A program made the position numbers and the translations under genes. Source: Chthoniobacterales bacterium (GTDB lineage Bacteria > Verrucomicrobiota > Verrucomicrobiia > Chthoniobacterales > UBA10450). From it: a DNA stretch of 64,000 nucleotides. This document shows positions 27,400 to 36,311 of this stretch, in pieces. The notes below the pieces were generated by a model. It ran no database searches, was not told the origin of the DNA, and was given only the letters and a program-made list of their open reading frames with translations. Numbering within the stretch: position 1 is the first letter of the stretch; every line of letters starts with the position of its first letter. The DNA lies in contig JACDGS010000017.1 in assembly GCA_013821455.1 (NCBI GenBank), positions 4,720-68,719 on the forward strand, given 5' to 3'.

Positions 27400-28694
27400 T
27401 GCAAACACATGGAGAAGCCATGATGGCGCTGATCACGCGTTTGTATCCTATCGGCCGGAGCATCACTGGCGCTGGCGTCCGCGAAACCTTGGCGATCCTA
27501 AAGGAACATATTCCGCTCGACACTCACGAGATCCCGAGCGGCACCAGGGTCTTCGATTGGACCATTCCGCAAGAGTGGAACATTCGCGATGCCTGGATCA
27601 AAGACGGGGCCGGTGAGCGGCTGGTGGACTTCCAGAAACTCAACCTGCATGTCATGAGTTATAGCGTTCCTATTCAAGGCCGCATGCGACTCGCGGAGTT
27701 GAAGGACCATCTCTATACCGTTCCGGGTTTTCCAGACTGGATTCCCTATCGTACTTCCTATTACAATCCGAATTGGGGCTTTTGCCTAAGTGAGAACCAG
27801 CTGGCCCAGCTTAATGACAAAGAGGAATACGAAATCTGTATCGACTCATCCCTAAGCAATGGGCACCTAACCTATGGGGAGTATCTCCTGCAAGGTGAAA
27901 CCGAGCGCGAGTTTTTGATTTCGTGCCATATCTGTCATCCTTCGCTTGCGAACGACAACCTCTCCGGCATCGCCGTCGCGGTCGAATTGGCTCATCAACT
28001 GTCCACCAAATCTCGACGCTACACTTATCGCTTTGTTTTCGTACCTGGCAGTATCGGTGCGATCGCCTGGCTCGCTCGTAACGAAGAATCCCTGAGTCGT
28101 ATTCAGCACGGGCTTGTCCTCACTTGTGTCGGCGACGAGGCCAACCTCACTTATAAACGGAGCCGCCAGGGAAACGCCGAGATCGATCGCGCTGTCGCCC
28201 ATGTCCTGGGACACTCGGATCGGCCTTACCAAATCGTGGAATTTTCTCCTTATGGCTACGATGAACGACAATACTGTTCGCCGGGGATCAACCTTCCCGT
28301 TGGTTGTATGATGCGATCCGTGCACGGCACCTTTCCCGAGTATCACACGTCTGCGGATAGCCTTAAGTTCGTTAAGGCTGAAGCGCTCCAAGACTCACTC
28401 GATAAGTGTCTGAAAATAATCGATCTCCTCGAACATAATGACAACTATGTGAACCATAGCCCGAAAGGCGAACCACAACTCGGCAAGCGTGGCCTTTATC
28501 AAGGTCTGAGTGCGAAAGAAGATCGACGCGAGCACGAGTTAGCCTTTCTCTGGGTCTTGAATCTTGCCGATGGTACTCACTCGCTTCTGGACATCGCCGA
28601 GCGGGCCAAACTACCTTTCACGGTAATCCGCACCGCTGCGGAGGCCCTTGCCGCAACAGACCTTCTCTCGTTAGGAACCACCGCAAATCTATGA
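27399..28694 (+). CDS. DUF4910-type, M28 peptidase-like protein with C-terminal winged helix
   Basis: 431 residues from the ATG at 27399, overlapping the previous TGA by one base. It has the aminopeptidase-like fold region ISCHICHPSLANDNLSGIAV (a His/Asp metal pattern), GDEANLTYKRSRQGN, SPYGYDERQYCSPGINLPVG and FPEYHTSADSLKF. The last 70 residues look like a winged helix (LLDIAERAKLPFTVIRTAAE). Such proteins recur in polysaccharide clusters, where a peptidase or amidase role on a modified sugar is suspected but not proven to my knowledge. Confidence 0.85.
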   Translation: MQTHGEAMMALITRLYPIGRSITGAGVRETLAILKEHIPLDTHEIPSGTRVFDWTIPQEWNIRDAWIKDGAGERLVDFQKLNLHVMSYSVPIQGRMRLAELKDHLYTVPGFPDWIPYRTSYYNPNWGFCLSENQLAQLNDKEEYEICIDSSLSNGHLTYGEYLLQGETEREFLISCHICHPSLANDNLSGIAVAVELAHQLSTKSRRYTYRFVFVPGSIGAIAWLARNEESLSRIQHGLVLTCVGDEANLTYKRSRQGNAEIDRAVAHVLGHSDRPYQIVEFSPYGYDERQYCSPGINLPVGCMMRSVHGTFPEYHTSADSLKFVKAEALQDSLDKCLKIIDLLEHNDNYVNHSPKGEPQLGKRGLYQGLSAKEDRREHELAFLWVLNLADGTHSLLDIAERAKLPFTVIRTAAEALAATDLLSLGTTANL

Positions 28695-28699
28695 GCCCT

Positions 28700-28825
28700 G
28701 TCATCCCGAGCGGAGCCGAAGGCGCAGTCGAGGGATCCCCGCCGGTTTTCCACAAAGCTCGTGCGCAGGTCTGCAAGGTCATTCCACGGGATCCCTCGAC
28801 TGCGCTACGCTTCGCTCGGGATGAT
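28700..28825. repeat. Palindromic MITE-like repeat, copy B
   Basis: About 126 bases with ends GTCATCCCGAGCGGAGC and CTTCGCTCGGGATGAT, and inner GAGGGATCCC/GGGATCCCTC arms. The ends match the element at 15115-15220, but the centre differs, as expected for a family of hairpin repeats. It separates the DUF4910 gene from lhgO inside the sugar cluster, and the arms could form a long hairpin in RNA. Confidence 0.8.
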
Positions 28826-28852
28826 AAGTAAGATGAGTCGTCCATTTACTCA

Positions 28853-30106
28853 ATGAAAGTCGATTGCGCCATCATCGGCGGCGGCATCGTCGGGCTAAGT
28901 GTCGCCCTGCAACTTGGGCGACGTCAGCCGGGCGTGCGCATCGTTGTCTTGGAGAAGGAGACTCAGCTCGCGAGCCATCAAACCGGCCGCAACAGCGGAG
29001 TTATCCACTCCGGAATCTACTATCCGCCGGGGAGCCTGAAGGCCCGCTTCGCCCGCGAGGGGAATCGCTCGATGATCGCCTTCTGCCAGGAACATGAAAT
29101 CGCGCATGACGTTTGCGGCAAAATCATCGTCGCCACTCGTGAGTCAGAGCTTCCCCTTCTCCACGAGCTCCACCGCCGTGGAGTAGAAAACCAACTCACC
29201 GTCACCGAACTATCCGCCGAAGAAGTCCGCGAGATTGAGCCGCACGTCGCTTGTCTCCGCGGACTAAGTGTGCCTTCCACTGCCATTGTTAGTTACCGTG
29301 AAGTTTGTGTGAGGTTCGCCGACCTTATCGCCGAACAAGGGGGCTGCATACAAACTGAAGCAGAGGTGAGAGAGCTGCGTCACAACGACAGTAGTCATAC
29401 TCTGGAAACCGCTCGCGGTACGGTAGAAGCAAAATTCCTCGTCAATTGTGGCGGCTTGCAAAGCGATCGCCTGGCGCTTGGCGCTGGCCTGCCACTCGAA
29501 GCGCGAATCACACCTTTCCGTGGCGAGTACTATGAGTTGGTTCCTGAACGTCGCCACCTCGTTAACTCACTTGTCTATCCTGTGCCGGATCCTTCCTTTC
29601 CTTTTCTTGGGGTCCACTTCACCAGGATGATAGACGGCTCGGTTCATGCTGGACCTAACGCCGTGCTTGCGCTGAAGAGAGAAGGCTACGCTAAGACCGA
29701 CATTGATCTCCGCGATGTCTGGGACACGCTGAGTTATCGTGGGTTTTGGAATCTCGCGCGCAAACATTACAAAGAAGGTTTCGCGGAAGCATATCGGTCG
29801 CTGAATAAGAGAGCATTCGTGAAAAGTCTCCAACAACTTATCCCGGAAGTAAGCGAGAAGGATATTGTTCCCGCTCCCGCGGGCGTAAGGGCGCAGGCCC
29901 TGCTCCCGAGTGGCGCGCTCGTGAATGACTTCCTTCTCGTCCATGGTCCACAGTCGATTCATGTCTGTAATGCCCCCTCACCGGCGGCGACGGCTTCTCT
30001 GGAGATAGGAAAGGAAATCGCAGAGAAAATCCCACAGTTACGAACGTCCACGTCGGTCCATTTTGCGTCGAACGTTGAACGTCGAACGTCGAACGTTGAA
30101 CGTTGA
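28853..30106 (+). CDS. lhgO: L-2-hydroxyglutarate oxidase-like FAD enzyme
   Basis: 417 residues. FAD site CAIIGGGIVGLSVALQLG, then ASHQTGRNSGVIHSGIYY and KARFAREGNRSM, a strong match to LhgO/L2HGDH. The family oxidises L-2-hydroxyglutarate and related 2-hydroxyacids. Its place among sugar genes is unusual; it might act on a sugar acid here. The last residues (ASNVERRTSNVER) are encoded by a 7-base tandem repeat and are not part of the normal enzyme. Confidence 0.9.
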   Translation: MKVDCAIIGGGIVGLSVALQLGRRQPGVRIVVLEKETQLASHQTGRNSGVIHSGIYYPPGSLKARFAREGNRSMIAFCQEHEIAHDVCGKIIVATRESELPLLHELHRRGVENQLTVTELSAEEVREIEPHVACLRGLSVPSTAIVSYREVCVRFADLIAEQGGCIQTEAEVRELRHNDSSHTLETARGTVEAKFLVNCGGLQSDRLALGAGLPLEARITPFRGEYYELVPERRHLVNSLVYPVPDPSFPFLGVHFTRMIDGSVHAGPNAVLALKREGYAKTDIDLRDVWDTLSYRGFWNLARKHYKEGFAEAYRSLNKRAFVKSLQQLIPEVSEKDIVPAPAGVRAQALLPSGALVNDFLLVHGPQSIHVCNAPSPAATASLEIGKEIAEKIPQLRTSTSVHFASNVERRTSNVER

Positions 30107-30111
30107 ACGTT
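30070..30111 (+). repeat. Six tandem copies of a 7-base unit GAACGTY across the lhgO stop
   Basis: GAACGTT/GAACGTC is repeated six times from 30070, and the lhgO TGA (30104-30106) lies inside the array. Because the unit is not a multiple of three, gain or loss of one copy shifts the frame and moves the stop. Confidence 0.85.
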
Positions 30112-30121
30112 GACTTAGGTT

Positions 30122-31366
30122 ATGGCCACTAACTCTGCCTATCTCTGCCGCTTTTGCGAAACCCCCTTGCGCCAGACCTTCGTCGATCTGGGACTCTCGC
30201 CTCTGTGTGAGTCATACGTCTCGCCCGAGCAGATGAAAGAACCCGAGACTCTCTATCCGCTGCACTCTTTCGTTTGCGAAGAATGCTATCTGGTCCAACT
30301 GCCGGAATACGTCTCGCCGCGGGCCATCTTTGAGGAATATGCCTACTTCTCTTCCTATTCCGATAGCTGGCTCGCGCACGCGAAGAGCTATGTCTCGGAC
30401 ATCTCCGAAAGACTAAACCTAAATGCACAATCACTCGTCATAGAGTTAGCGAGCAACGACGGCTATCTTCTCCAGTATTTCCTGGAGCGAAAGATTCCGG
30501 TATTAGGAATTGAGCCGGCGAAGAATGTCGCGCAGACAGCCATCAAGAAGGGCATTCCCACGGTAACGGAGTTCTTCGGCGTGAAACTCGCCCGTAAGCT
30601 TGCCACCGAAGGCCGCCAAGCCGATCTGTTGCTCGGTAATAACGTTCTGGCGCACGTGCCCGACATCAATGACTTCGTCGGCGGCATGAAGATCCTCCTG
30701 AAGCCTACAGGAGTGATCACGATGGAATTTCCTCACCTTATAAGACTGATTGAAGAAAATCAGTTCGATACCATCTATCACGAACATTTCTCCTATCTCT
30801 CCTTCACCACCGTCTCAAGGATCTTCGAGGCACACGGACTTAGACTCTTTGACGTCGATGAGATAAAGACTCACGGCGGTTCGCTGCGAATCTACGCTTG
30901 TCATGCGGACGATAACTCGAAGCCTGTCTCAGCGACGGCGAAGCGGCTTACTCAAACAGAGGCCGATTGGGGAATCGCGAAGTTAGAACCCTACACGGCC
31001 TTCACTCAAAAAGTCGAAGCAACTAAGCGAGGCCTCCTTCGCTTCCTCATTGAAACCCGGAGCGCCGGTAAGACCATCGCCGGCTACGGAGCGCCCGGAA
31101 AAGGAAATACCTTGCTCAACTACTGCGGAATCCGCACCGACTTTCTCGATTACACGGTGGATCGCAGCACTTATAAGCAAGGGAAGTTTACTCCGGGAAC
31201 GCGTATCCCTATTTATGCTCCGGAAAGGATCAGGGAGACGAAGCCTGACTTTCTCTTCATCCTGCCGTGGAATTTGAAGGATGAAATCATGCAGCAATGT
31301 TCCTACATTCGCGAGTGGGGCGGGAAATTTGTGGTGCCGATTCCCGAGGTAAAGGTATATGACTAG
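30122..31366 (+). CDS. Sugar C-methyltransferase-like SAM enzyme with zinc-binding N-terminus
   Basis: 414 residues. An N-terminal putative zinc site (CRFCETPLRQTF and HSFVCEECYLVQLP) is followed by the SAM fold (VIELASNDGYLLQYFLERKI, LLLGNNVLAHVPDINDFV). The C-terminal domain has TIAGYGAPGKGNTLLNYCGI. This three-part layout is that of NDP-sugar C-3/C-5 methyltransferases of the TylC3/NovU type. It suggests that the cluster makes a branched-chain or C-methylated deoxysugar. Confidence 0.9.
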   Translation: MATNSAYLCRFCETPLRQTFVDLGLSPLCESYVSPEQMKEPETLYPLHSFVCEECYLVQLPEYVSPRAIFEEYAYFSSYSDSWLAHAKSYVSDISERLNLNAQSLVIELASNDGYLLQYFLERKIPVLGIEPAKNVAQTAIKKGIPTVTEFFGVKLARKLATEGRQADLLLGNNVLAHVPDINDFVGGMKILLKPTGVITMEFPHLIRLIEENQFDTIYHEHFSYLSFTTVSRIFEAHGLRLFDVDEIKTHGGSLRIYACHADDNSKPVSATAKRLTQTEADWGIAKLEPYTAFTQKVEATKRGLLRFLIETRSAGKTIAGYGAPGKGNTLLNYCGIRTDFLDYTVDRSTYKQGKFTPGTRIPIYAPERIRETKPDFLFILPWNLKDEIMQQCSYIREWGGKFVVPIPEVKVYD

Positions 31367-31378
31367 GAGCTTGTGGCG

Positions 31379-32158
31379 ATGAAGGTAGTTCTATTTTGTG
31401 GCGGTCAGGGAATGCGGTTGCGTGAAGGTCCGCAACCGGTGCCGAAACCGATGGCGGTGATCGGTTATCGCCCGCTCCTTTGGCATTTGATGAAGTATTA
31501 TTCCCACTACGGGCATAATGAATTCATCCTTTGTCTCGGTTATGGAGCAGATATCATCAAACAGTCATTCCTTAACTACAATGAGTGTGTCTCGAACGAC
31601 TTTGTCTTATCCGATGGCGGCAAGAAAGTAGAGTTACTGCGCAAGGATATCGAGGATTGGCGAATAACTTTTGTCGATACCGGCCAGAACTCTAATGTCG
31701 GTCAGCGCCTCCTGCGCGTAAGGCGCTTCCTCGAGGGTCAGGAGGTCTTTCTGGCTAACTATGTTGATGGCCTGACCGATCTGGTCTTACCGCACGAGAT
31801 CGATTATTTCCTGGCGAAGAAGAAGGTGGCTTGTTTCCTGGGAGTGACACCTACGGCCAGCTTTCACACAGTCACGGTCGAAGCCGATGGAGCGGTCAGT
31901 GAGATTGCGCACATTGCTCGCTCCGGCAATCTGATTAACGGCGGCTTCTTTGTTTTGCGACAGGAAATATTTAATTACATCCAGGAAGGTGAAGACCTGG
32001 TCGAAGAACCTTTTCGTCGCCTCATCGCGGAACGCCAGCTTATCACTTATCCTTACGACGGCTTTTGGGCTTGCATGGATACCTTCAAGGAGAAGCAACA
32101 ACTGGAAGACTTGCACGCCAGCGGTCGCGCGCCTTGGCGAGTGTGGGACGCGATCTAA
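31379..32158 (+). CDS. Glucose-1-phosphate cytidylyltransferase-like nucleotidyltransferase
   Basis: 259 residues from the ATG at 31379; a GTG two codons earlier is possible. A GGAG ribosome site lies nine bases upstream. MKVVLFCGGQGMRLREGPQP and PKPMAVIGYRPLLWHLMKYY match the RfbF-type catalytic loop, and HNEFILCLGYGADIIKQSFL follows. The family makes CDP-glucose from glucose 1-phosphate and CTP, the entry to 3,6-dideoxy and branched sugars. Confidence 0.9.
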   Translation: MKVVLFCGGQGMRLREGPQPVPKPMAVIGYRPLLWHLMKYYSHYGHNEFILCLGYGADIIKQSFLNYNECVSNDFVLSDGGKKVELLRKDIEDWRITFVDTGQNSNVGQRLLRVRRFLEGQEVFLANYVDGLTDLVLPHEIDYFLAKKKVACFLGVTPTASFHTVTVEADGAVSEIAHIARSGNLINGGFFVLRQEIFNYIQEGEDLVEEPFRRLIAERQLITYPYDGFWACMDTFKEKQQLEDLHASGRAPWRVWDAI

Positions 32159-32176
32159 GTCTGCGGGAAATAACTC

Positions 32177-32815
32177 ATGCTGGAACTAGCTATCCCTGAA
32201 GGCGCGAAAAACATCCTATGTCTCGGCGCGCATGCCGATGACATCGAGATAGGTTGCGGCGGGACCTTGCTGAAATGGATCGCCGCGCGCCCAGACCTTC
32301 GTGTGCGCTGGGTGGTTTTTACTGCCGAAGGGAAGCGCGCGGGAGAAGCGCGCCAAAGTGCAAAGGTCTTACTCGGTAAGTCGGCCGGAAAGGTCGTGTT
32401 AAAAAACTTCCGCACGAGTTTTCTTCCCTTCCAGGGAACCAAGGTAAAAGAGTTCTTCGAGACTTTGCGAGATGGTCACGAGCCGGATGTTATCTTCACA
32501 CATTATCGCGACGATCGGCACCAGGATCACCGGCTTCTTTCCGATCTGACTTGGAATACTTTTCGGAACCACCTCGTCCTGGAGTATGAAATTCCGAAGT
32601 ATGACGGCGACCTGAGCAGCCCTAACTTCTTCGTCCCACTCGATAAGCATCTAAGTCACACAAAAGCGGCGCATATCTGCCGTTACTTTCAGACTCAGGG
32701 CAACAAACACTGGTTCGCGGAAGAGACCTTCCTCGCCCTTATGCGCCTGCGCGGTGTTGAATGCGCCACGCAGTACGCCGAAGCGTTCTACTGTCGCAAG
32801 CTGGTCTGCGCCTGA
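32177..32815 (+). CDS. PIG-L/LmbE family deacetylase
   Basis: 212 residues. The zinc motif GAHADDIEIGCGGTL (AHxDD type) and the second site THYRDDRHQDHR are intact. Relatives remove N-acetyl groups from sugars such as GlcNAc derivatives. Here it would tailor an amino sugar of the cluster. It is the last gene of the plus-strand cluster, and its stop directly abuts the convergent ppdK stop. Confidence 0.92.
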   Translation: MLELAIPEGAKNILCLGAHADDIEIGCGGTLLKWIAARPDLRVRWVVFTAEGKRAGEARQSAKVLLGKSAGKVVLKNFRTSFLPFQGTKVKEFFETLRDGHEPDVIFTHYRDDRHQDHRLLSDLTWNTFRNHLVLEYEIPKYDGDLSSPNFFVPLDKHLSHTKAAHICRYFQTQGNKHWFAEETFLALMRLRGVECATQYAEAFYCRKLVCA

Positions 32816-35581
32816 CTAACTCAAGGCGGCCTGCGCCGCGGCGAGTTTGGCGATCGGGACGCGGAAAGGACTGCAACTGACATAGTCGAGTCCTAGTTTG
32901 TCGCAGAACTTCACGCTCGAGGGTTCGCCCCCATGCTCCCCGCAGATACCCAGCTTGATGTTTGGTCTGGTTTTGCGACCCAAATCACGAGCTATCTCCA
33001 TCAGTTTGCCGACGCCATTTTGGTCTATGGCTGCGAAAGGATTCGTCGCGACAATGTCTAACTCTGCATAGGCCGGGAGAAAGGTGCCCGAATCATCGCG
33101 ACTCATTCCCAGAGTGGTCTGAGTGAGATCATTCGTACCAAAGCTAAAGAACTCGGCGTCTTTCGCTATCTCGTCCGCTACGAGCGCGGCGCGCGGAATT
33201 TCTATCATAGTTCCAACCAGATAGGTGAACTTGGTTTTCTTTTCCTTCGCTACATCGGCCGCGACGCGATGGACTATATCTATCTGTAGCTTTAGCTCGC
33301 GCGGGAAACCAACCAGCGGGATCATGATTTCCGGGCGAACTTTCTTACCTTTCTTCTGCACTTCCGCGGCTGCTTCAAAGACAGCGCGGGCCTGCATTTC
33401 CGATATTTCCGGATACACAATGCCTAAGCGGCAACCGCGATGTCCCAGCATGGGATTGAACTCATGTAACTCATGCACGCGGCGCGCGATCTGCGCGGCT
33501 TCCACACCGAGCTTTTCCGCCAGCGCGCTTTGTTGCGCGTGATCGTGCGGCAGGAACTCATGCAAAGGAGGATCAAGGAAACGAATCGTAGCCGGAAGAC
33601 CTTCCAACGCCTGGAAGATTCCTGCAAAATCCTTGCGTTGATAGGGCAGCAATTTCTCGAGCGCTTTCACGCGCGCGGGCTTGTCTTCGGCCAGGATCAT
33701 TTCGCGCATGGCATCAATACGATCGCCCTCGAAGAACATATGTTCCGTGCGGCAGAGTCCTATGCCGCACGCGCCGAAGGCAACAGCATTGCGCACTTGT
33801 TCGGGTGTATCGGCATTCGTGCGCACATCCAACCTTCGCGCGCGATCCACCCAACTCATGAGTTTGGAGAATTGCTTATAAGTCGCGCTCTTATCACCTT
33901 TGAGTGAACCATCGACTAAGACTTGCACTATCTCAGACGGAGCAGTTGTTACTTCCCCGGCAAAGACTTCGCCCGCAGTACCATCGATGGACAGATAGTC
34001 GCCTTCTTTCAAAGTAACTCCACTCGCGGTGAGAGTACGCTTTTGGTAATCTATCTCTATTCCAGATGCGCCGCAGACACAGACCTTGCCCATCTGTCGC
34101 GCCACCAGCGCGGCATGAGAAGAGACACCACCACGTGAAGTAAGAATACCTTCGGCCGCGATCATGCCGCGTAAGTCTTCGGGAGAAGTCTCGATGCGCG
34201 CAAGCAGGACTTTCTCACCGCGACCGGCGCGACGGACTGCTTCTTCCGCGCTAAATACTACCTGGCCCGAAGCTGCACCCGGACCCGCCGGTAAACCGGT
34301 CGCAATCTTCTTCGCCGCAGCGATGGACTTACGATCAAAGATAGGCGCGAGTAAGTGTGCCAGTGAGTCAGCGGGAATGCGTTTGATCGCGTCCTCTTTT
34401 GAGATGAGACGCTCATCCACCATCTCGACGGCGATACGCACGGCAGCGAGACCGGTGCGTTTGCCGTTGCGCGTTTGCAGGATGTAGAGACGATTTTCTT
34501 CGACGGTGAACTCAAGGTCTTGCATGTCCTTGAAGTGCTTTTCGAGTAGGGCGCGGACTTTGAGTAAGTCTCTATGCGCCGCTGGCATTTCTTTAGCTAA
34601 CTCTGCGATAGGTTTCGGAGTGCGAACACCGGCGACTACGTCTTCGCCCTGGGCGTCGATAAGATACTCGCCGTAGAACACCTTCTCGCCACTCGCCGGG
34701 TCGCGCGTGAACGCTACTCCAGTCGCGCTGCTGTCGCCCATGTTACCAAAGACCATGGTTTGCACGTTGACGGCGGTGCCCCACTCATGCGGGATACCAT
34801 ACTTACGACGATAGACATTCGCACGGTCGTTATTCCAGGAACCAAAGACAGCTCCGACCGCGCCCCAGAGTTGTGCGCGCGGATCTTGTGGGAATGACTT
34901 ACCAGTGCGTTCTTTAATTAAGTCTTTAAACCGTTGTACTAACTCTTGTAAGTCATCAACATTAAGCTGTGAGTCGGGAAACTGATGATTACCGTAGCGT
35001 TCGTCCTTTAAGTGTTCGATCACACTCTCGAAAGGCTCATGGTCTTCGCCTGCGCGTTTCTGGACACCCATGACGACGTCGCCATACATTTGCAAAAAGC
35101 GGCGATAGGAATCCCAGGCGAACTTAGGGTTACCTGATTTCTGTCCTACAATCTCAACCACGGTATCGTTCATTCCGAGGTTAAGAATCGTATCCATCAT
35201 CCCTGGCATGGAATCGCGTGCGCCGGAGCGGACCGAAACAAGCAGCGGACGTTCCCTATCGCCGAGCTTCTTGCCTACTGACTTTTCTACCTTGGCCAGC
35301 GCGCTCTCGACCTGAGCTTTCAGGACCGTCGGATAAGTGCGCTTGTGATCGTAGAAGTAAGCGCAGACTTCGGTAGTGATGGTAAAGCCGGGAGGCACCG
35401 GCAGCCCAATGCGAGTCATCTCCGCCAGGTTAGCGCCCTTGCCGCCGAGGAGCGGTTTCATGTTACCCGCGCCGTCGGCTTTGCCATCGCCGAAGTAGTA
35501 AACATAGCGGCTAGACTTAGCGGCGGACTTAGTCTGGCTCGACCTCTTTTTGCTGCCGGAAGATTTTGTTTTGGTAGGCAT
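32816..35581 (-). CDS. ppdK: Pyruvate, phosphate dikinase
   Basis: 921 residues, slightly longer than the usual 870-890. The extra is a Ser/Lys-rich head ([20 protein letters not shown]). The ATP-binding N-terminus ([20 protein letters not shown]), the phosphohistidine loop ([20 protein letters not shown], with SSH where TSH is common) and the PEP domain ([32 protein letters not shown]) are complete. It interconverts pyruvate, ATP and Pi with PEP, AMP and PPi in glycolysis or gluconeogenesis. Confidence 0.96.
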   Translation of the reverse strand: MPTKTKSSGSKKRSSQTKSAAKSSRYVYYFGDGKADGAGNMKPLLGGKGANLAEMTRIGLPVPPGFTITTEVCAYFYDHKRTYPTVLKAQVESALAKVEKSVGKKLGDRERPLLVSVRSGARDSMPGMMDTILNLGMNDTVVEIVGQKSGNPKFAWDSYRRFLQMYGDVVMGVQKRAGEDHEPFESVIEHLKDERYGNHQFPDSQLNVDDLQELVQRFKDLIKERTGKSFPQDPRAQLWGAVGAVFGSWNNDRANVYRRKYGIPHEWGTAVNVQTMVFGNMGDSSATGVAFTRDPASGEKVFYGEYLIDAQGEDVVAGVRTPKPIAELAKEMPAAHRDLLKVRALLEKHFKDMQDLEFTVEENRLYILQTRNGKRTGLAAVRIAVEMVDERLISKEDAIKRIPADSLAHLLAPIFDRKSIAAAKKIATGLPAGPGAASGQVVFSAEEAVRRAGRGEKVLLARIETSPEDLRGMIAAEGILTSRGGVSSHAALVARQMGKVCVCGASGIEIDYQKRTLTASGVTLKEGDYLSIDGTAGEVFAGEVTTAPSEIVQVLVDGSLKGDKSATYKQFSKLMSWVDRARRLDVRTNADTPEQVRNAVAFGACGIGLCRTEHMFFEGDRIDAMREMILAEDKPARVKALEKLLPYQRKDFAGIFQALEGLPATIRFLDPPLHEFLPHDHAQQSALAEKLGVEAAQIARRVHELHEFNPMLGHRGCRLGIVYPEISEMQARAVFEAAAEVQKKGKKVRPEIMIPLVGFPRELKLQIDIVHRVAADVAKEKKTKFTYLVGTMIEIPRAALVADEIAKDAEFFSFGTNDLTQTTLGMSRDDSGTFLPAYAELDIVATNPFAAIDQNGVGKLMEIARDLGRKTRPNIKLGICGEHGGEPSSVKFCDKLGLDYVSCSPFRVPIAKLAAAQAALS

Positions 35582-35712
35582 GGGAAGCGGTTGATTTTAA
35601 GGAGGCGCAAGCTAGAGGATGAAGCTGGCGTGTCAACGACTCCGCGCCGGAAGGAAGGCGCGCCGCTGTAGAAAGGCCGAAGGGCCGGCGCTCGAAGAGT
35701 GGAAAGGCTGGA

Positions 35713-35922
35713 CTAGCCCTGCTCAGCTGGCTCTGCGGCAAGGACGTCGTCGATCGCGTCCGCGAAATCATCGACACCGGAGATGGGAACGATGATGACA
35801 TTGCGATGCCCCTGACTTTCCTCCGTGATGCGAAGGAACCTGCCGCGGCCGTTTTCGCGCAGGTCGATCGCGAAGGTCTTGCGCTCGATCTGCAACTCTT
35901 TCGATTCAAGGATGCTGTCCAT
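35713..35922 (-). CDS. PUR-family (DUF3276-like) nucleic acid binding protein, 69 aa
   Basis: 69 residues. KELQIERKTFAIDLRENGRG, RFLRITEESQGHRNVIIVP and GVDDFADAIDDVL form a single PUR repeat of the bacterial type. Relatives bind single-stranded DNA or RNA and dimerise. A candidate RNA-binding regulator. It stands 131 bases upstream of ppdK on the same strand. Confidence 0.85.
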   Translation of the reverse strand: MDSILESKELQIERKTFAIDLRENGRGRFLRITEESQGHRNVIIVPISGVDDFADAIDDVLAAEPAEQG

Positions 35923-36044
35923 TTTTTGAAGGTCTCGATCCTACAATCAATCGCTGCCACAGGGGAAGAAGAATCTTACTTCCCGCAGCCGCCGGTAGGG
36001 TGATCTCTCGCGTTAACATCGCGATCGAAGCGCGCGAGCCCGTC

Positions 36045-36059
36045 CTTTACTCGTTAGGC
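36045..36059. repeat. Extended form of the nonamer, intergenic example
   Basis: CCTTTACTCGTTAGGC reads in reverse as GCCTAACGAGTAAAGG. Matching or near-matching 16-base sites lie at 3997, 12606, 19080, 20770, 24567, 51526, 54379 and 54966. Confidence 0.8.
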
Positions 36060-36135
36060 GAACGGATAGCGGTGCCGCGGTAAGATTAGGTTGCCTTTCG
36101 TCCGGGAGCAGGCAGTTAAAGACGCACTTCCCGCA

Positions 36136-36288
36136 ATGACGAGAGAGAATTGGCAGCGCCTGAGGAACCTTTCGCTTTTTAAGCTTTGCGTGACGGACCG
36201 ACAGTTGCGGCAGCTATGGCCGGCCGCCGCCCTGATCGCGCTCATTCTCTTCCTCGTGACGGCGGTGAGATACTTCTTTTTTACCTGA
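36136..36288 (+). CDS. Small single-pass membrane protein, 50 aa
   Basis: From the ATG at 36136 it reads MTRENWQRLRNLSLFKLCVT, then a single hydrophobic helix (LWPAAALIALILFLVTAVRY) and FFFT. The positive-then-hydrophobic layout is that of a real small membrane protein. No clear ribosome site or family supports it, and an upstream in-frame ATG at 36091 exists. Confidence 0.35.
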   Translation: MTRENWQRLRNLSLFKLCVTDRQLRQLWPAAALIALILFLVTAVRYFFFT

Positions 36289-36311
36289 GCCGCCCGCGCG
36301 AACCCAACTAC

